A stretch of 14,269 nt of DNA, taken from CANHEE01 sp043777755 (GTDB lineage Bacteria > Bacteroidota > Bacteroidia > Chitinophagales > Saprospiraceae). The stretch spans positions 1 through 14,269 of the forward strand of contig JAYWHK010000029.1 of the NCBI GenBank assembly GCA_043777755.1. Reading direction: 5' to 3'. Within the stretch, counting starts at the first letter, position 1. Each line of letters begins with the position of its first letter. Below are positions 8,201 to 13,929 of this stretch, piece by piece. Under the pieces are notes generated by a model. That model searched no databases, was not told the DNA's origin, and was given only the letters and a program-made list of their open reading frames with translations. The translations under genes were made by a program, and so were the position numbers.

Positions 8201-9952
8201 GCCATTAGGATTGGACATATCGTGAAAATCATTCAAATTTCCTTCTGGATAAAATTTTCCAATAAAAGGCGCATCTGCATCAACAATCGGAATTGCCGCA
8301 CAATCATTTCGTACAAAAGAAGTATATTTCGAGCAATTTAGAGCTTGTGGATTGCCATAGTTGTCGCCTGTTCCACCATTTTTAGTAGAAAGTTCTACTG
8401 TTTTCCCATTCGGAGAAGTCAGGTAAAGATTCAAATCACTGACCCAATCGTGTTCTAAAATCACTCGAACCTCTTCGATTTGAATGTTTTTTCCCAACTG
8501 TGTACCACCAGCATTTTGAACATTCACCAAATAATTATTAGCGTTACTACATTGATTGTCAGGAACTAATACATTCAAATTACACTGTCCATTTGGAATA
8601 GCAGTCGTAAAAGTATAAGGACCAGACCAGCTACTTCCGAGGTTGGTCAAACATTTTGATTGTACATAATAATCGTAAGTAGTATTGGGAAGCAAGCCAG
8701 TATAAGTATAAGGTTTAGCAGTGGCAACTTTTGTCGCAATGCCCGTTGGTGAAAAATTACGCAAACCAAGTTCAATATTCCAAGCATTTTCAACAGGATT
8801 ATTGGGCGTTGTCCAATCCAAATCTACCGAAGTTGTTGTAATATTGTTTGCTTTCAAAGCAAAAGGAGGGAAGCAAGTAACCGTCTTGGTTTCGGGAATC
8901 AAACACCATTGCGTCAAAAGTCCATTGTTCCCTGGCGACATATCAATAATCTTGATTGTCCAATTTCCATCAGTAGGCTCATTGTCAAAAGCAGACAATT
9001 TATTCAATGGCAAGCGATAAAAACCTTTAGTTGGATTACCGCAAATTAAAGGATAACTTTCATCATCAAAACGAATCTCCATATTGTCAAAACCGCCACA
9101 AATATTCTTAAAAAGCTCCACAGTAGTACCACTTGGACTGGTCAAAAGCACGTCCAAATCATCTAAAAAACTATGATTTAATTTTATAACAATATCTAAA
9201 TCTGTCAAAACTTTATTTGCTCCGAGCGATAAAGTTATCACATCTGACACGACTAAATTATTGTTAATCAGCGTATTAGGATTAGAAGAATAAAAAGAAC
9301 AAGTCGAAATTGGAGAAGCCGAAAAGACACAAGAACCATCGTCAAAAGTTGCATTTGGCTTGTAGTTCACTGCCAACGGATTCGTGCAGCCACTAAATGG
9401 CGGCGGCGTTACACAAACATTAAAACTGCCCGTTGGCGTATTGTCCCAATAACCAGCAAGCAGCACATAGTATGTCGTATTTGCTTGCGCATTAGTGACG
9501 ATACACTGCGTTGTATTACCCGAAGATTGGCAGGCTTGCGCAATTTCTGAAAAAGGTCCAGCACAAGTATTCGCATAAAAAACACGAATCTGACCAATGG
9601 GCGCACCCGTAGCTGTCACCGTAAATTTAGTGTCATTGTTAGAGCCATTGTTGGACGTTTTCACCTTAAACCAAACGTCCTTAGGCGTAGTCGTTGAAGC
9701 GCAGCCTGTGACAACATAGCCATTGGCGGCAGTCGTAGTTGCATTGACATTGCTGAAAGTCAGTGGTGAATTGCAGTTGGGCGTATTGAATAATTCAATC
9801 GCATTACAAGGCGAATCATTGCTTGGTGCTTGGGCATGAAGCATCAAGGACAATGAAAACAATAAAATATGACACAAAAACAATTGCTTGAAGCTGTTAA
9901 AAGTACGAATTTTAACCATGTTTTTGATAAAAGTGTAGTAATATGAACTCAT
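2228..9952 (-). CDS. Giant T9SS-secreted multidomain surface protein with SprB-type repeats (adhesin-like)
   Basis: About 2,574 aa; probably exported by the type IX system and attached to the outer surface, with a role in adhesion or gliding inferred from SprB-type proteins. Approximate residues, numbered from 9952: signal peptide ending LMLHAQA (to 42); NDSPCNAIEL domain (45-182); GCTNPLAVNY...DDGSC motif (187-208); P-domain (215-355); fibronectin III-like (356-455); second P-domain (455-615); fibronectin-like (617-717); MAM-like (718-897); MopE-type motif with YYRDADADGYGD, LDCDDTNP and IDENCNG (905-970); Ig-like (975-1040); lamin-tail-like (1041-1200); about 15 SprB-type repeats (1310-2480); type A sorting domain KIYPNPTTG to KRVVVCR (2495-2574). 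ATG at 9919 (M12) may be the true start: it leaves a normal 31-aa signal peptide MVKIRTF...HAQA. The whole frame is intact and ends at the convergent terminator. The ligand is unknown. Confidence 0.92.
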   Translation of the reverse strand: MSSYYYTFIKNMVKIRTFNSFKQLFLCHILLFSLSLMLHAQAPSNDSPCNAIELFNTPNCNSPLTFSNVNATTTAANGYVVTGCASTTTPKDVWFKVKTSNNGSNNDTKFTVTATGAPIGQIRVFYANTCAGPFSEIAQACQSSGNTTQCIVTNAQANTTYYVLLAGYWDNTPTGSFNVCVTPPPFSGCTNPLAVNYKPNATFDDGSCVFSASPISTCSFYSSNPNTLINNNLVVSDVITLSLGANKVLTDLDIVIKLNHSFLDDLDVLLTSPSGTTVELFKNICGGFDNMEIRFDDESYPLICGNPTKGFYRLPLNKLSAFDNEPTDGNWTIKIIDMSPGNNGLLTQWCLIPETKTVTCFPPFALKANNITTTSVDLDWTTPNNPVENAWNIELGLRNFSPTGIATKVATAKPYTYTGLLPNTTYDYYVQSKCLTNLGSSWSGPYTFTTAIPNGQCNLNVLVPDNQCSNANNYLVNVQNAGGTQLGKNIQIEEVRVILEHDWVSDLNLYLTSPNGKTVELSTKNGGTGDNYGNPQALNCSKYTSFVRNDCAAIPIVDADAPFIGKFYPEGNLNDFHDMSNPNGNWTFRICDVIGSNTGRIKYLELVFSNNNCAQVRNVVLSNILDKSLTINYLSQNSTCNKVVVEYGGNGFTPGNGVTGGVGGVVKTFACPVTLPLTITGLTPLQNYDFYIREECSPNVFAPNSCSVSAQMNCSTAALTLSDNFDNQNNCNTVCGDTCAVAGNWHNVRNDDFDWLINGGTTATTNTGPDNDVTGNGKYLYIEAGVDATCQYGKKAFLMSDCIKINTTADSCAMSFFYHAYGDDINKLALEISTDGGGNWTELWSVAGNQGNRWNRQYIDLQTFKNKIVQFRFVGLGGFGLKADLAIDQIEFYGSTNVGVASMSYYRDADADGYGDAASAIAGCAAIAPNGYVFNSLDCDDTNPTINPIAIEIPCNKIDENCNGLADDVILPSPLAQHDSICTGTFATLKAVGTPKGQYYWYETANSTQILAIGNTFATPILTADKTYFVQDSIVVKPGLRISEINLGNIDAVEIQNIGAAADYTGWSVVLGNASLQPFSVAWNLGNFNANEIQYRTRNTGNNYFGTNFNWNLGAKGFALILDNQGVAQDFVLFNTSQNDLNALNFSFNGKNYNKQNLPFKGDGVNPSLCGINQTINLIAANGENNNASDYEACATNTIGSQNAFPVNLDYFCQSLRVPVKALVQPYPLLQIPNLAEVCAGKNIDVRNIIVNDANNTQGVYSYHTASPASDNNLLISNTLSPMSNFNLVIKKTSIIGCTSEKTTTIKVNDLPLASITSSSTQPLCSGQTKILTGAYSGGVAPVMYEWSSGAVMQSIQVGNSFPSVNGIYMLTITDVKGCSDSTMIDVFNGSGITSASIVNIKDVSSCSGNDGEITLKPIDGTPPYKYTWSGPVSGNVPNVANNNNFKIFNLSKGTYSVTITDSSPLACDLVIPFLVVKSPDVNVKVDSVWAISCKGKNDGKIFLNSLSGQPYNYLWSNNKTTQNIDNLSVGNYSVTISSSACSQVLQNIVITEPDSLGLLSAIPANVSCTANGKINITPKGGTPPYAYFWNNGTTVQDLTNISVGSYIVTVSDARNCKFVSSPISLQSAPSLAINSVVFPAKCFNTATGKIDLTVTGGGRPYTYKWNNAATSEDLNNVLAGNYKISVTDANGCQVVSNTIAVGQAPKLVVIPQIVPPTCKGFSNGAIQLQTSGGTPTYIYEWNIGGAQNAVNQLLEGVYKATVTDGNACKVVFDSIKVTAPQVLNLSVAQIQAATCVGKKDGKIGLSINGGTLPYSYNWSNNATSQDLINTVTGSYSVTVSDQKGCNSILQNLIVGGAQAMSVKKDSLVQPTCFDFSDGKIFFEPKNGQTPYTFKWSNNTFNPNLFNLKSGTYTITVSDQNACEFYKTYQLLQPNPIKIVLNSIDSITCYGAEDAAIDISVTGGTPPFKFFWNSGQNNEDLSGVVAGDYKVTALDKNQCATTSEEIVIPVAQPLSIALETSNISKCNGTAFGSLDITVKGGRAPYQYKWSNGLTIEDPIGVASGTYSVTVTDKNNCKALLNAITILSPLQQLRIDTMLVKPITCNNMQDGRIEAKILGGEAPFAYNWSVLGIQNFKSQRADTITTLAEGLYVLTVTDSRGCTSVSDTFELQNPNAIDIFIDELKSPACKNTSTGYILTTISGGTSPYTYIWSGGKTTEDVVNVPAGLYILTVSDAKNCKKVSKTYSLNEPGDNVKIVVDSIHNVSCKGGNDGDIFLETQFGSQPFSYKWSNGTITNKGHLPALPSGGYTVTVTDGLGCTSKTNFIIVPEPQAIGLLVDTVKLNKCKDVNTAAIYVTALGGVPPYNFLWSDGKTNEDIFNLPNGFYKTTITDVNKCKFISNDISITSPDSLKISITTTIATMGLNNGTATANVSGGKTPYIYNWNNGEQTQTVTNLAPGKYEVIVTDANQCLVVKKSIIVGTTATQDAEIQPIIKIYPNPTTGILYIDYEFFDGLENNTQLDVFDFLGKKILTRPLTATAEKIELDLNDLSCGVYIVSFRNKGKMIGMKRVVVCR
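2507..6020 (-). repeat. Array of about 15 SprB-type protein repeats inside the adhesin
   Basis: Protein-level repeats of about 75-80 residues. Each has the pattern C-x-G-x-x-(D/N)-G, then GG-x-x-PY-x-Y-x-W-(S/N), then G-x-Y-x-V-T-V-(T/S)-D-x-x-x-C. I count 14 clear units plus one looser unit at the N-terminal end. They are diverged from one another, so the duplications are old. Most units keep a Cys pair that could form a disulfide. Confidence 0.85.
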
Positions 9953-9982
9953 AAGCAGTCAAATCGTTGTGGTTTTTATACA

Positions 9983-10016
9983 CAAGATAGCGGTTTTGGA
10001 AAAATATATGCAAAAA
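9983..10016 (-). promoter_or_regulatory. Possible promoter for the giant surface protein
   Basis: Read on the minus strand: TTTTTG at 10016-10011, a 21-nt gap, then TATCTTG at 9989-9983, a one-base-short match to TAnnTTTG. Transcription from here would give a leader of roughly 25 nt to ATG 9952 or 57 nt to ATG 9919. Weak by sequence alone. Confidence 0.35.
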
Positions 10017-10203
10017 TCTAAATTTTTTTCGATATATACTATTTTTTTTAATTAATATATCAAAGCCTTTGCATAAATAACATTTGTATAACATGAAATA
10101 TACGTAAAAAAACCATCATATTACAAGAAAAATACGCTATTTAGGTCGTTTTATTCATACGTAACACATTGATTTTTAACTTATTATAAAAAAAAATATT
10201 TTT

Positions 10204-10230
10204 TTGTTAAGAAAATGTTATTTATCTTTG
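10204..10230 (+). promoter_or_regulatory. Promoter for the 254-aa exported protein
   Basis: TTG at 10204-10206, a 16-nt gap, then TATCTTTG at 10223-10230, an exact TAnnTTTG. The gap is slightly short of the usual range. Transcription from about 10237 would give a long leader of roughly 185 nt before the ATG at 10423. Confidence 0.5.
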
Positions 10231-10355
10231 TATCGAAATCAATAAAGGTTAAAACATACTATTTAATTTTTAGTCCTAAAATGTAACGATTTGTGACAGC
10301 AAATAGAAATATTTAAGATTAATTTAACCGTTTCAAAAACCATTTTATAACACCT

Positions 10356-10401
10356 GTTTTTACAAAAAACCTGCCTTTTTAACTACACTTTTTGTAAAAA
10401 C
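10356..10401 (+). promoter_or_regulatory. 13-bp perfect inverted repeat (hairpin) in the leader of the 254-aa gene
   Basis: GTTTTTACAAAAA at 10356-10368 is perfectly inverted at 10389-10401 around a 20-nt loop, ending 21 nt before the ATG. No T-run follows the right arm, so it is not a standard terminator for the plus strand. It could be an RNA leader structure or an operator-like site; the sequence does not decide. Confidence 0.5.
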
Positions 10402-10422
10402 GAAACCACAACAACACACACT

Positions 10423-11187
10423 ATGAGAAAATTTTTAAGCATCATCATGTTTGCTTTATGGGCATCGCTATCTTTTGCACAAAACATTCAAAAAATAGAA
10501 AAGCCCTACAAAATGCGTCACTTTGGCGTATATGCTGGCTACAATTGTAGTAACATTCAAAACGGTGCATTAGACCGTCTTACTGACCTTCAAAATGCCA
10601 AATACACCACTGGTGGGCGGTATTATGGCTACAAAGACTTTCTCCGCATGAATGGCTTTTCGGGTGGAATTATGGCTTGGAATGGCAAACTTTTTGCTGA
10701 TTTTGGCTTTAATATTAGAAAAAACGAACAAACTGCTCGTTTTAAAGACCACGCAAACGAGTTCCAAACCATGCAAATTTCTATGAACTCTTTCCATTTT
10801 GGCTTTGGACTTAACATGAGTGACCCAGCGCACAAAGTAATCATTTCACCAGGTATTTCCTTTGGCATGGGCAAAATGATTGTAAAAGAAATAAACTACC
10901 GAACAGAATTAGACTTGCCTATTCCAATAGCGCAACGTGAGCCAATTGGCGTACGTGACGACAGTAAAAATATGTCTTCCTTTAATGCCAACGCTACTGC
11001 ATTTGTGAACGTAATGGTTGGCAATATAAAACGAGGACCTAAAATAATAATTCAGCCTTTTGTGACATTACCTTTTATACAAAACGATTTGACAAAAGCT
11101 GTTTATGCAAATGATATAAAAGTCATCGACCCTGCACTCAAAAGCCGTATGACTTATTGGGGCATAAAGGTGGCATTGGCGATTTAG
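10423..11187 (+). CDS. Exported protein, probable outer-membrane beta-barrel type
   Basis: A 254-aa protein with a clear signal peptide, MRKFLSIIMFALWASLSFA, probably cut before QN at residue 20. The mature part has alternating polar and hydrophobic residues and Gly/aromatic-rich strand candidates: FGVYAGYNCS (34-43), FADFGFNIRK (92-101), FHFGFGLNMS (124-133), VIISPGISFGMG (139-150), IIIQPFVTLPF (210-220) and the last segment MTYWGIKVALAI at the C-terminus. This pattern, with a hydrophobic C-terminal strand, resembles small Bacteroidota outer-membrane barrel proteins of the PorT/OmpA-barrel kind. I cannot assign a named family. It has its own promoter with a long leader and is closed by a hairpin terminator, so it is probably a single-gene unit. 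Nothing suggests it works with the divergent adhesin beyond both being envelope proteins. Confidence 0.8.
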   Translation: MRKFLSIIMFALWASLSFAQNIQKIEKPYKMRHFGVYAGYNCSNIQNGALDRLTDLQNAKYTTGGRYYGYKDFLRMNGFSGGIMAWNGKLFADFGFNIRKNEQTARFKDHANEFQTMQISMNSFHFGFGLNMSDPAHKVIISPGISFGMGKMIVKEINYRTELDLPIPIAQREPIGVRDDSKNMSSFNANATAFVNVMVGNIKRGPKIIIQPFVTLPFIQNDLTKAVYANDIKVIDPALKSRMTYWGIKVALAI

Positions 11188-11210
11188 TCAATATGGCTTA
11201 TATTTAATTT

Positions 11211-11256
11211 AAAAGTGATAAAATTTTGAAAATCAAAATCTTATCACTTTTTTTTT
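11211..11256 (+). terminator. Intrinsic terminator after the 254-aa gene
   Basis: Arms 11211-11229 and 11233-11251 form a 19-bp stem with one mismatch and a 3-nt loop, running straight into a T-run. It ends only about 25 bp before the next ATG, so little room remains for a separate promoter of the downstream gene. Confidence 0.85.
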
Positions 11257-11280
11257 GTTTTTAATGAACTGTAAACAATT

Positions 11281-12123
11281 ATGATAAAATTTCTAATCTG
11301 GCTGGTTTCGCTCAATGGAGCAATTTGTGGTTGCGGTGCTGACGTGCGCCAAAATGATTTTTTAAGAGGAAAAAAAATATTTCGAGTCGAAGAAAAAGGA
11401 CAACTACCAACGGTTATCAATGAGAGTTCGGGGCTTGTTCGTTACGACTCTTTGTGGCTCTCTCAAAACGATAGTGGTGGTAAAAATGAAGTCTATGCAG
11501 CCAATGACTTTTTTCAATTAAAAAAGACATATCACGTTGATAATCAGAAAAATACAGATTGGGAAGCATTGGCTTTTGACCAAAAGGAAACGCTGTTTAT
11601 TGGTGATATTGGCAACAATTGCAACTGTAGAAAAGACCTCCGTGTGGTTAAATACAACTTGAAAACAGAAAAAACAGAAGGCATAATCTCCTTCTCCTAT
11701 CCTGACCAAAAAGAATTTCCTCCTTCCAAACGCAATCGTCATTTTGATTGCGAGGCGATGCTTTTTTTTCAAGACAGTCTTTATTTTTTTTCAAAAAATA
11801 GAGGAAAAAAAATGGTTTACTTGTATGCCGTTCCAGCTGTTCCGGGGCATCATACCGCTGTTTTAAAAGATAAAATAAAAATAAATACCGCTGTCACAGA
11901 CGCTTCAATTAATAGCGAAAATAGTTCTTTTGCACTCTTGACTTATGGAAAAACACTGACTTTTAGTATTGATAATCAACAACTTAACTTTCAAAACCCA
12001 AGATACTGTATCAAATCCAATCGCCGACTAAGCGAAGGTATTGCTTTTAAAAATAACGAAATTTGGTTCACGAATGAAGATGGAAAGGTGTATAAAATGG
12101 AAAGTAAGAGAGTGGAAAAGTAA
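11281..12123 (+). CDS. Exported or lipoprotein-like beta-propeller-type protein of unknown function
   Basis: A 280-aa protein. The N-terminus MIKFLIWLVSLNGAICGCGAD is a hydrophobic export signal ending in Cys residues (C16, C18). Neither Cys lies in a fully standard lipobox, so lipid attachment is only possible. The body shows repeated strand-turn blades and marks I associate with a widespread propeller family of unknown function: ESSGLV...LWLSQNDSGG (48-67), DWEALAFD (93-100), LFIGDIGNNCNCRKDLRVVKYNL (105-127), DCEAMLFFQDSLYFFSKN (156-173), AVTDASI (204-210) and LSEGIAF (250-256). The acidic 'EA' and 'GDIGNN' turns often bind metal in propellers, but no reaction can be assigned. It lies just after a terminator with no clear promoter, so its transcription may depend on read-through. 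The downstream neighbour gcvH is convergent. Confidence 0.75.
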   Translation: MIKFLIWLVSLNGAICGCGADVRQNDFLRGKKIFRVEEKGQLPTVINESSGLVRYDSLWLSQNDSGGKNEVYAANDFFQLKKTYHVDNQKNTDWEALAFDQKETLFIGDIGNNCNCRKDLRVVKYNLKTEKTEGIISFSYPDQKEFPPSKRNRHFDCEAMLFFQDSLYFFSKNRGKKMVYLYAVPAVPGHHTAVLKDKIKINTAVTDASINSENSSFALLTYGKTLTFSIDNQQLNFQNPRYCIKSNRRLSEGIAFKNNEIWFTNEDGKVYKMESKRVEK

Positions 12124-12126
12124 AAA

Positions 12127-12226
12127 AGTTAACTATTGTTTGGTATTGTTTGGTATTGTTTTCAATTAGTTAGAACCATTCCAAACAATACCAAACCAAA
12201 CTATACTTTTCAAACAATAGCTAACT
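12127..12226. terminator. Nested inverted repeat between convergent genes, probable bidirectional terminator
   Basis: The 10-mer TATTGTTTGG occurs twice in tandem at 12134-12153, with a third near-copy to 12163, and reappears inverted at 12181-12190 and, as a 9-mer, at 12211-12219. Inner arms 12139-12153 / 12181-12195 are a perfect 15-bp pair. Outer arms 12127-12138 / 12215-12226 continue the stem with one mismatch and a bulge on the right. T-runs are short, so termination is likely but not certain. Confidence 0.55.
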
Positions 12227-12236
12227 ATTAATGTAT

Positions 12237-12629
12237 TTAAGCCGTATGCTTTCCGTAAGTTTCAGCATCCATCAACTCCTCTAATTCCGCAGGATTGGTC
12301 ATTTTGATTTTGATAATCCAGCCAGCACCGTACATATCTTCCGAAATAAGGCTTGGGTTGTCACCGCCTTTTTCATCTAATTCATTGTTAAATTCGAGGA
12401 TTTCACCACTGACAGGCATGAACAAATCAGAAGTAGTTTTTACAGCTTCTACAGCTCCAAAAATCTCATCTTTCGCCAATGTTTCGCCAACTGTTTGCAC
12501 ATCAACATAGACCAAATCACCAAGCGCATCTTGTGCAAAATCAGAGATACCAATGTATGCTGTACCGTCAGCTTCTACACGAATCCATTCGTGGTCTTTT
12601 GAGTATTTTAAATCGTTAGGAATATTCAT
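12237..12629 (-). CDS. gcvH: Glycine cleavage system H protein
   Basis: A 130-aa protein of normal length for GcvH, the lipoyl carrier that shuttles the aminomethyl group between the P, T and L proteins of the glycine cleavage system in the cytoplasm. The start MNIPNDLKYSKDHEW is the typical GcvH opening, followed by YIGISDFAQDALGDLVYVDV (25-44). The lipoylation site is K64 within the motif VEAVKTTSDLFMPVSGEI. The usual NPxLISEDMYGxGWIIKIK stretch (about 91-109) is present. No residues appear to be missing. No other gcv gene is adjacent; it is preceded by its own well-formed promoter and the gene upstream on the same strand ends in a hairpin, so it is probably a monocistronic unit. Confidence 0.97.
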   Translation of the reverse strand: MNIPNDLKYSKDHEWIRVEADGTAYIGISDFAQDALGDLVYVDVQTVGETLAKDEIFGAVEAVKTTSDLFMPVSGEILEFNNELDEKGGDNPSLISEDMYGAGWIIKIKMTNPAELEELMDAETYGKHTA

Positions 12630-12660
12630 AATGTATAAAATATTGATTTTTAATCTTTTA

Positions 12661-12687
12661 AAAAAATTGAGTAGAAATTTTACTCAA
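12661..12687 (-). terminator. Probable terminator of the thioesterase gene
   Basis: TTGAGTA at 12667-12673 pairs with TACTCAA at 12681-12687. On the minus strand the stem is followed by a run of six to eight T (12668-12661). The hairpin base overlaps the gcvH -7 element. Confidence 0.5.
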
Positions 12688-12716
12688 AAATATGACTTCT
12701 TTTAATAAAAACAAAA
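12685..12716 (-). promoter_or_regulatory. Promoter for gcvH
   Basis: On the minus strand: TTTTG at 12716-12712, a 19-nt gap, then TATTTTTG at 12692-12685. Both elements and the spacing match the Bacteroidota consensus. The predicted start near 12678 gives a leader of about 50 nt. Confidence 0.7.
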
Positions 12717-12722
12717 TTTTAA

Positions 12723-13148
12723 TCAAACATTTATTATTGTCGTCGTCAAACGGCTTACACAAATCAGTTTTCCTTCGGGTGATTTGATTTCTATATTCCA
12801 AACGTGAACCGTCTTTCCAACCCGAACAGGTCTGACCGTTCCGACAACATGAGAATTGTAACGCCCTTTACTGAGGTGATTGGCGTTGATTTCCAAACCT
12901 ACTGCAAAGTTTTTGCTCGTGTCGATACAAAGATTCGACGCAACACTTCCCAACGTTTCTGCCAATGCCACCGAAGCACCACCGTGAAGAATTTTCATCG
13001 GCTGCACTGTCCTATCATCAACGGGCATCGTCGCCACCAAATAATCGTCGCCAATTTCAGTAAAAACAATGTTAAGATGCTCGCCCAACGTACCTTCATT
13101 CATTCGATTGAGCATTTCTAAATTAAATTCGTGTTTCCAGATTTTCAT
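12723..13148 (-). CDS. Hotdog-fold acyl-CoA thioesterase, MenI/YdiI type
   Basis: A 141-aa single hotdog domain of the PaaI-like thioesterase group. It aligns end to end with my memory of E. coli YdiI (MenI): opening MKIWKHEFNLEMLN, then MPVDDRTVQP (41-50), LHGGASVALAETLGSVAS (54-71) and the closing CVSRLTTTI. The catalytic glutamate is expected to be E64 in ALAETLG, with H55 and G56-G57 shaping the thioester site. MenI hydrolyses 1,4-dihydroxy-2-naphthoyl-CoA in menaquinone synthesis, but the wider family also takes other aromatic and acyl-CoAs. No men gene is adjacent, so the substrate is inferred and I leave the symbol blank. The start is firm because it matches the family N-terminus. It ends 93 bp before gcvH on the same strand. 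Confidence 0.88.
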   Translation of the reverse strand: MKIWKHEFNLEMLNRMNEGTLGEHLNIVFTEIGDDYLVATMPVDDRTVQPMKILHGGASVALAETLGSVASNLCIDTSKNFAVGLEINANHLSKGRYNSHVVGTVRPVRVGKTVHVWNIEIKSPEGKLICVSRLTTTIINV

Positions 13149-13150
13149 AT

Positions 13151-13158
13151 TACTTTTG
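13151..13158 (+). promoter_or_regulatory. -7 element deciding the methyltransferase start
   Basis: TACTTTTG fits TAnnTTTG exactly and predicts transcription from about 13165, just upstream of the ATG at 13182. That would exclude the longer in-frame start at 13131, which lies before the promoter. The -33 part is weak. Confidence 0.5.
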
Positions 13159-13181
13159 TGTTTTTAAGAATAAATATTTTT

Positions 13182-13697
13182 ATGGAGGAAAAGTTAGACT
13201 ACGAAACAAAATCGCAAAGTTACAAAAAATTAGCTTTGCGTGTACTCCTTGACAATACGCAAGATGCGAGCAACCTTGGCGCAGCCCTTCGAGTCTGCGA
13301 TGCGCTTTGCGTAGAGTACCTTTATTGTAGCGGCGATGAGCCAAAACAAATCAATAAAAAAATCCGTCGAGTCGCCCGAGGTGCGGACAGTCACGTGCCT
13401 TATCACTATGAAGTTGACTTGGTCGCTTGTATCGAAAAACTAAAAATGGAAGGATTTACAGTCCTTGCTTTGGAGATTACGACTTCGAGCGAAACACTAC
13501 AAAACGTTGATTTTGAACAATTTAGCAAAGTAGCATTGGTTATTGGAGCTGAGAATCTTGGCATTTCAGATGCTGTGATTCAGGCTTGTGATTTTGCAGT
13601 ACATATTCCAATGTACGGCAAAGGTTTTTCGATGAATGTAACTTGCGCACTTTCAATAGCATTATTTGAAATAGTGCGCCAAAAAAATAAGCAGTAG
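13182..13697 (+). CDS. SpoU/TrmH-family (SPOUT) RNA 2'-O-methyltransferase
   Basis: 171 aa from the chosen start MEEKLDYETK. It transfers a methyl group from S-adenosylmethionine to a ribose 2'-OH of tRNA or rRNA; the target is not evident. The three family motifs are clear: motif 1 DNTQDASNLGAALRVCDAL (N31, R37), motif 2 VALVIGAENLGISD with E124, and motif 3 HIPMYGKGFSMNVTCALSIALFE with S150 and N152. These build the SAM-binding trefoil knot and dimer interface. At this length it is the catalytic domain alone, lacking the N-terminal L30e-like substrate domain of RlmB-type enzymes, so it is closer in build to TrmH/TrmL. The frame also stays open to an ATG at 13131, but that version would overlap the divergent thioesterase start and add a non-family leader. 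The stop codon lies inside the terminator stem. Confidence 0.9.
   Translation: MEEKLDYETKSQSYKKLALRVLLDNTQDASNLGAALRVCDALCVEYLYCSGDEPKQINKKIRRVARGADSHVPYHYEVDLVACIEKLKMEGFTVLALEITTSSETLQNVDFEQFSKVALVIGAENLGISDAVIQACDFAVHIPMYGKGFSMNVTCALSIALFEIVRQKNKQ
13215..13222 (-). promoter_or_regulatory. Possible -7 element for the thioesterase gene
   Basis: Minus-strand TAACTTTG is an exact TAnnTTTG about 67 bp before the thioesterase ATG, inside the first codons of the divergent methyltransferase gene. No well-spaced TTG is seen upstream, and such 8-mers are common by chance in this AT-rich DNA. Confidence 0.25.
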
Positions 13698-13718
13698 CTC
13701 TTTTCGAGGCTACTGCTT
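13689..13718. terminator. Hairpin shared by the methyltransferase and the small convergent gene
   Basis: AAGCAGTAGC at 13689-13698 is perfectly inverted at 13709-13718 around a 10-nt loop. On the minus strand the stem is followed by A then seven T (13688-13681), a standard terminator for the 33-aa gene. On the plus strand the T-run is poor. Confidence 0.7.
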
Positions 13719-13749
13719 ATATGTGTGTGTTTGTTTTTTGAGGAATAAA

Positions 13750-13851
13750 TTAAACTCTTTTTTTGCGTTTCGCTTGACCAATAAAGTAGTCAGTTCCGAT
13801 TAAGCACATTCCTAAGACAAGTGCGACAGTGGTAAAATACAGGATAATCAT
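13750..13851 (-). CDS. Small single-pass membrane protein, 33 aa
   Basis: An ATG at 13851 opens a 33-codon frame ending in TAA at 13750. The product starts MIILYFTTVALVLGMCLIG, one hydrophobic helix (residues 2-19), then TDYFIGQ and a strongly basic tail AKRKKRV. The positive tail predicts N-out/C-in placement in the inner membrane. Size and build resemble small accessory subunits of membrane complexes (for example KdpF- or CydX-sized proteins), but I recognise no family. Support for a real gene: an exact -7 element TACATTTG 79 bp upstream, a hairpin plus T7 terminator 32 bp downstream, and local base composition that is richer in GC than the AT desert upstream. No partner gene is in the window. 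Confidence 0.65.
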   Translation of the reverse strand: MIILYFTTVALVLGMCLIGTDYFIGQAKRKKRV

Positions 13852-13929
13852 TGGTGTGTAGTGTTGAAAGATTGTTTTAAAATAGTATGTGTTTGTTTTT
13901 TGTGTTTTTTATTTGAGCGTTTTCTAATG

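Larger units (their letters stand above)
9953..10422. other. Divergent intergenic region, 470 bp
   Basis: A very AT-rich gap between two divergent genes. It holds the possible minus-strand promoter (9983-10016), a good plus-strand promoter (10204-10230) and a 13-bp inverted repeat in the plus-strand leader (10356-10401). I see no open frame worth calling, no tRNA-like fold and no mobile element end. Confidence 0.7.

Noticed and set aside
9912..10094. 60-codon minus-strand frame upstream of the adhesin
   Set aside because: It overlaps the adhesin start in another frame, spans the likely promoter, and encodes a low-complexity Lys/Ile/Tyr/Phe-rich peptide typical of AT-rich non-coding DNA.
10570..10874. 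Two 81-87-codon minus-strand frames inside the 254-aa gene
   Set aside because: They are shadows of a gene with a clear signal peptide, promoter and terminator, and show no recognisable features.
13131..13181. Upstream ATG extending the methyltransferase by 17 residues
   Set aside because: The extension overlaps the divergent thioesterase start, lies before the likely -7 element at 13151-13158, and does not resemble family N-termini.
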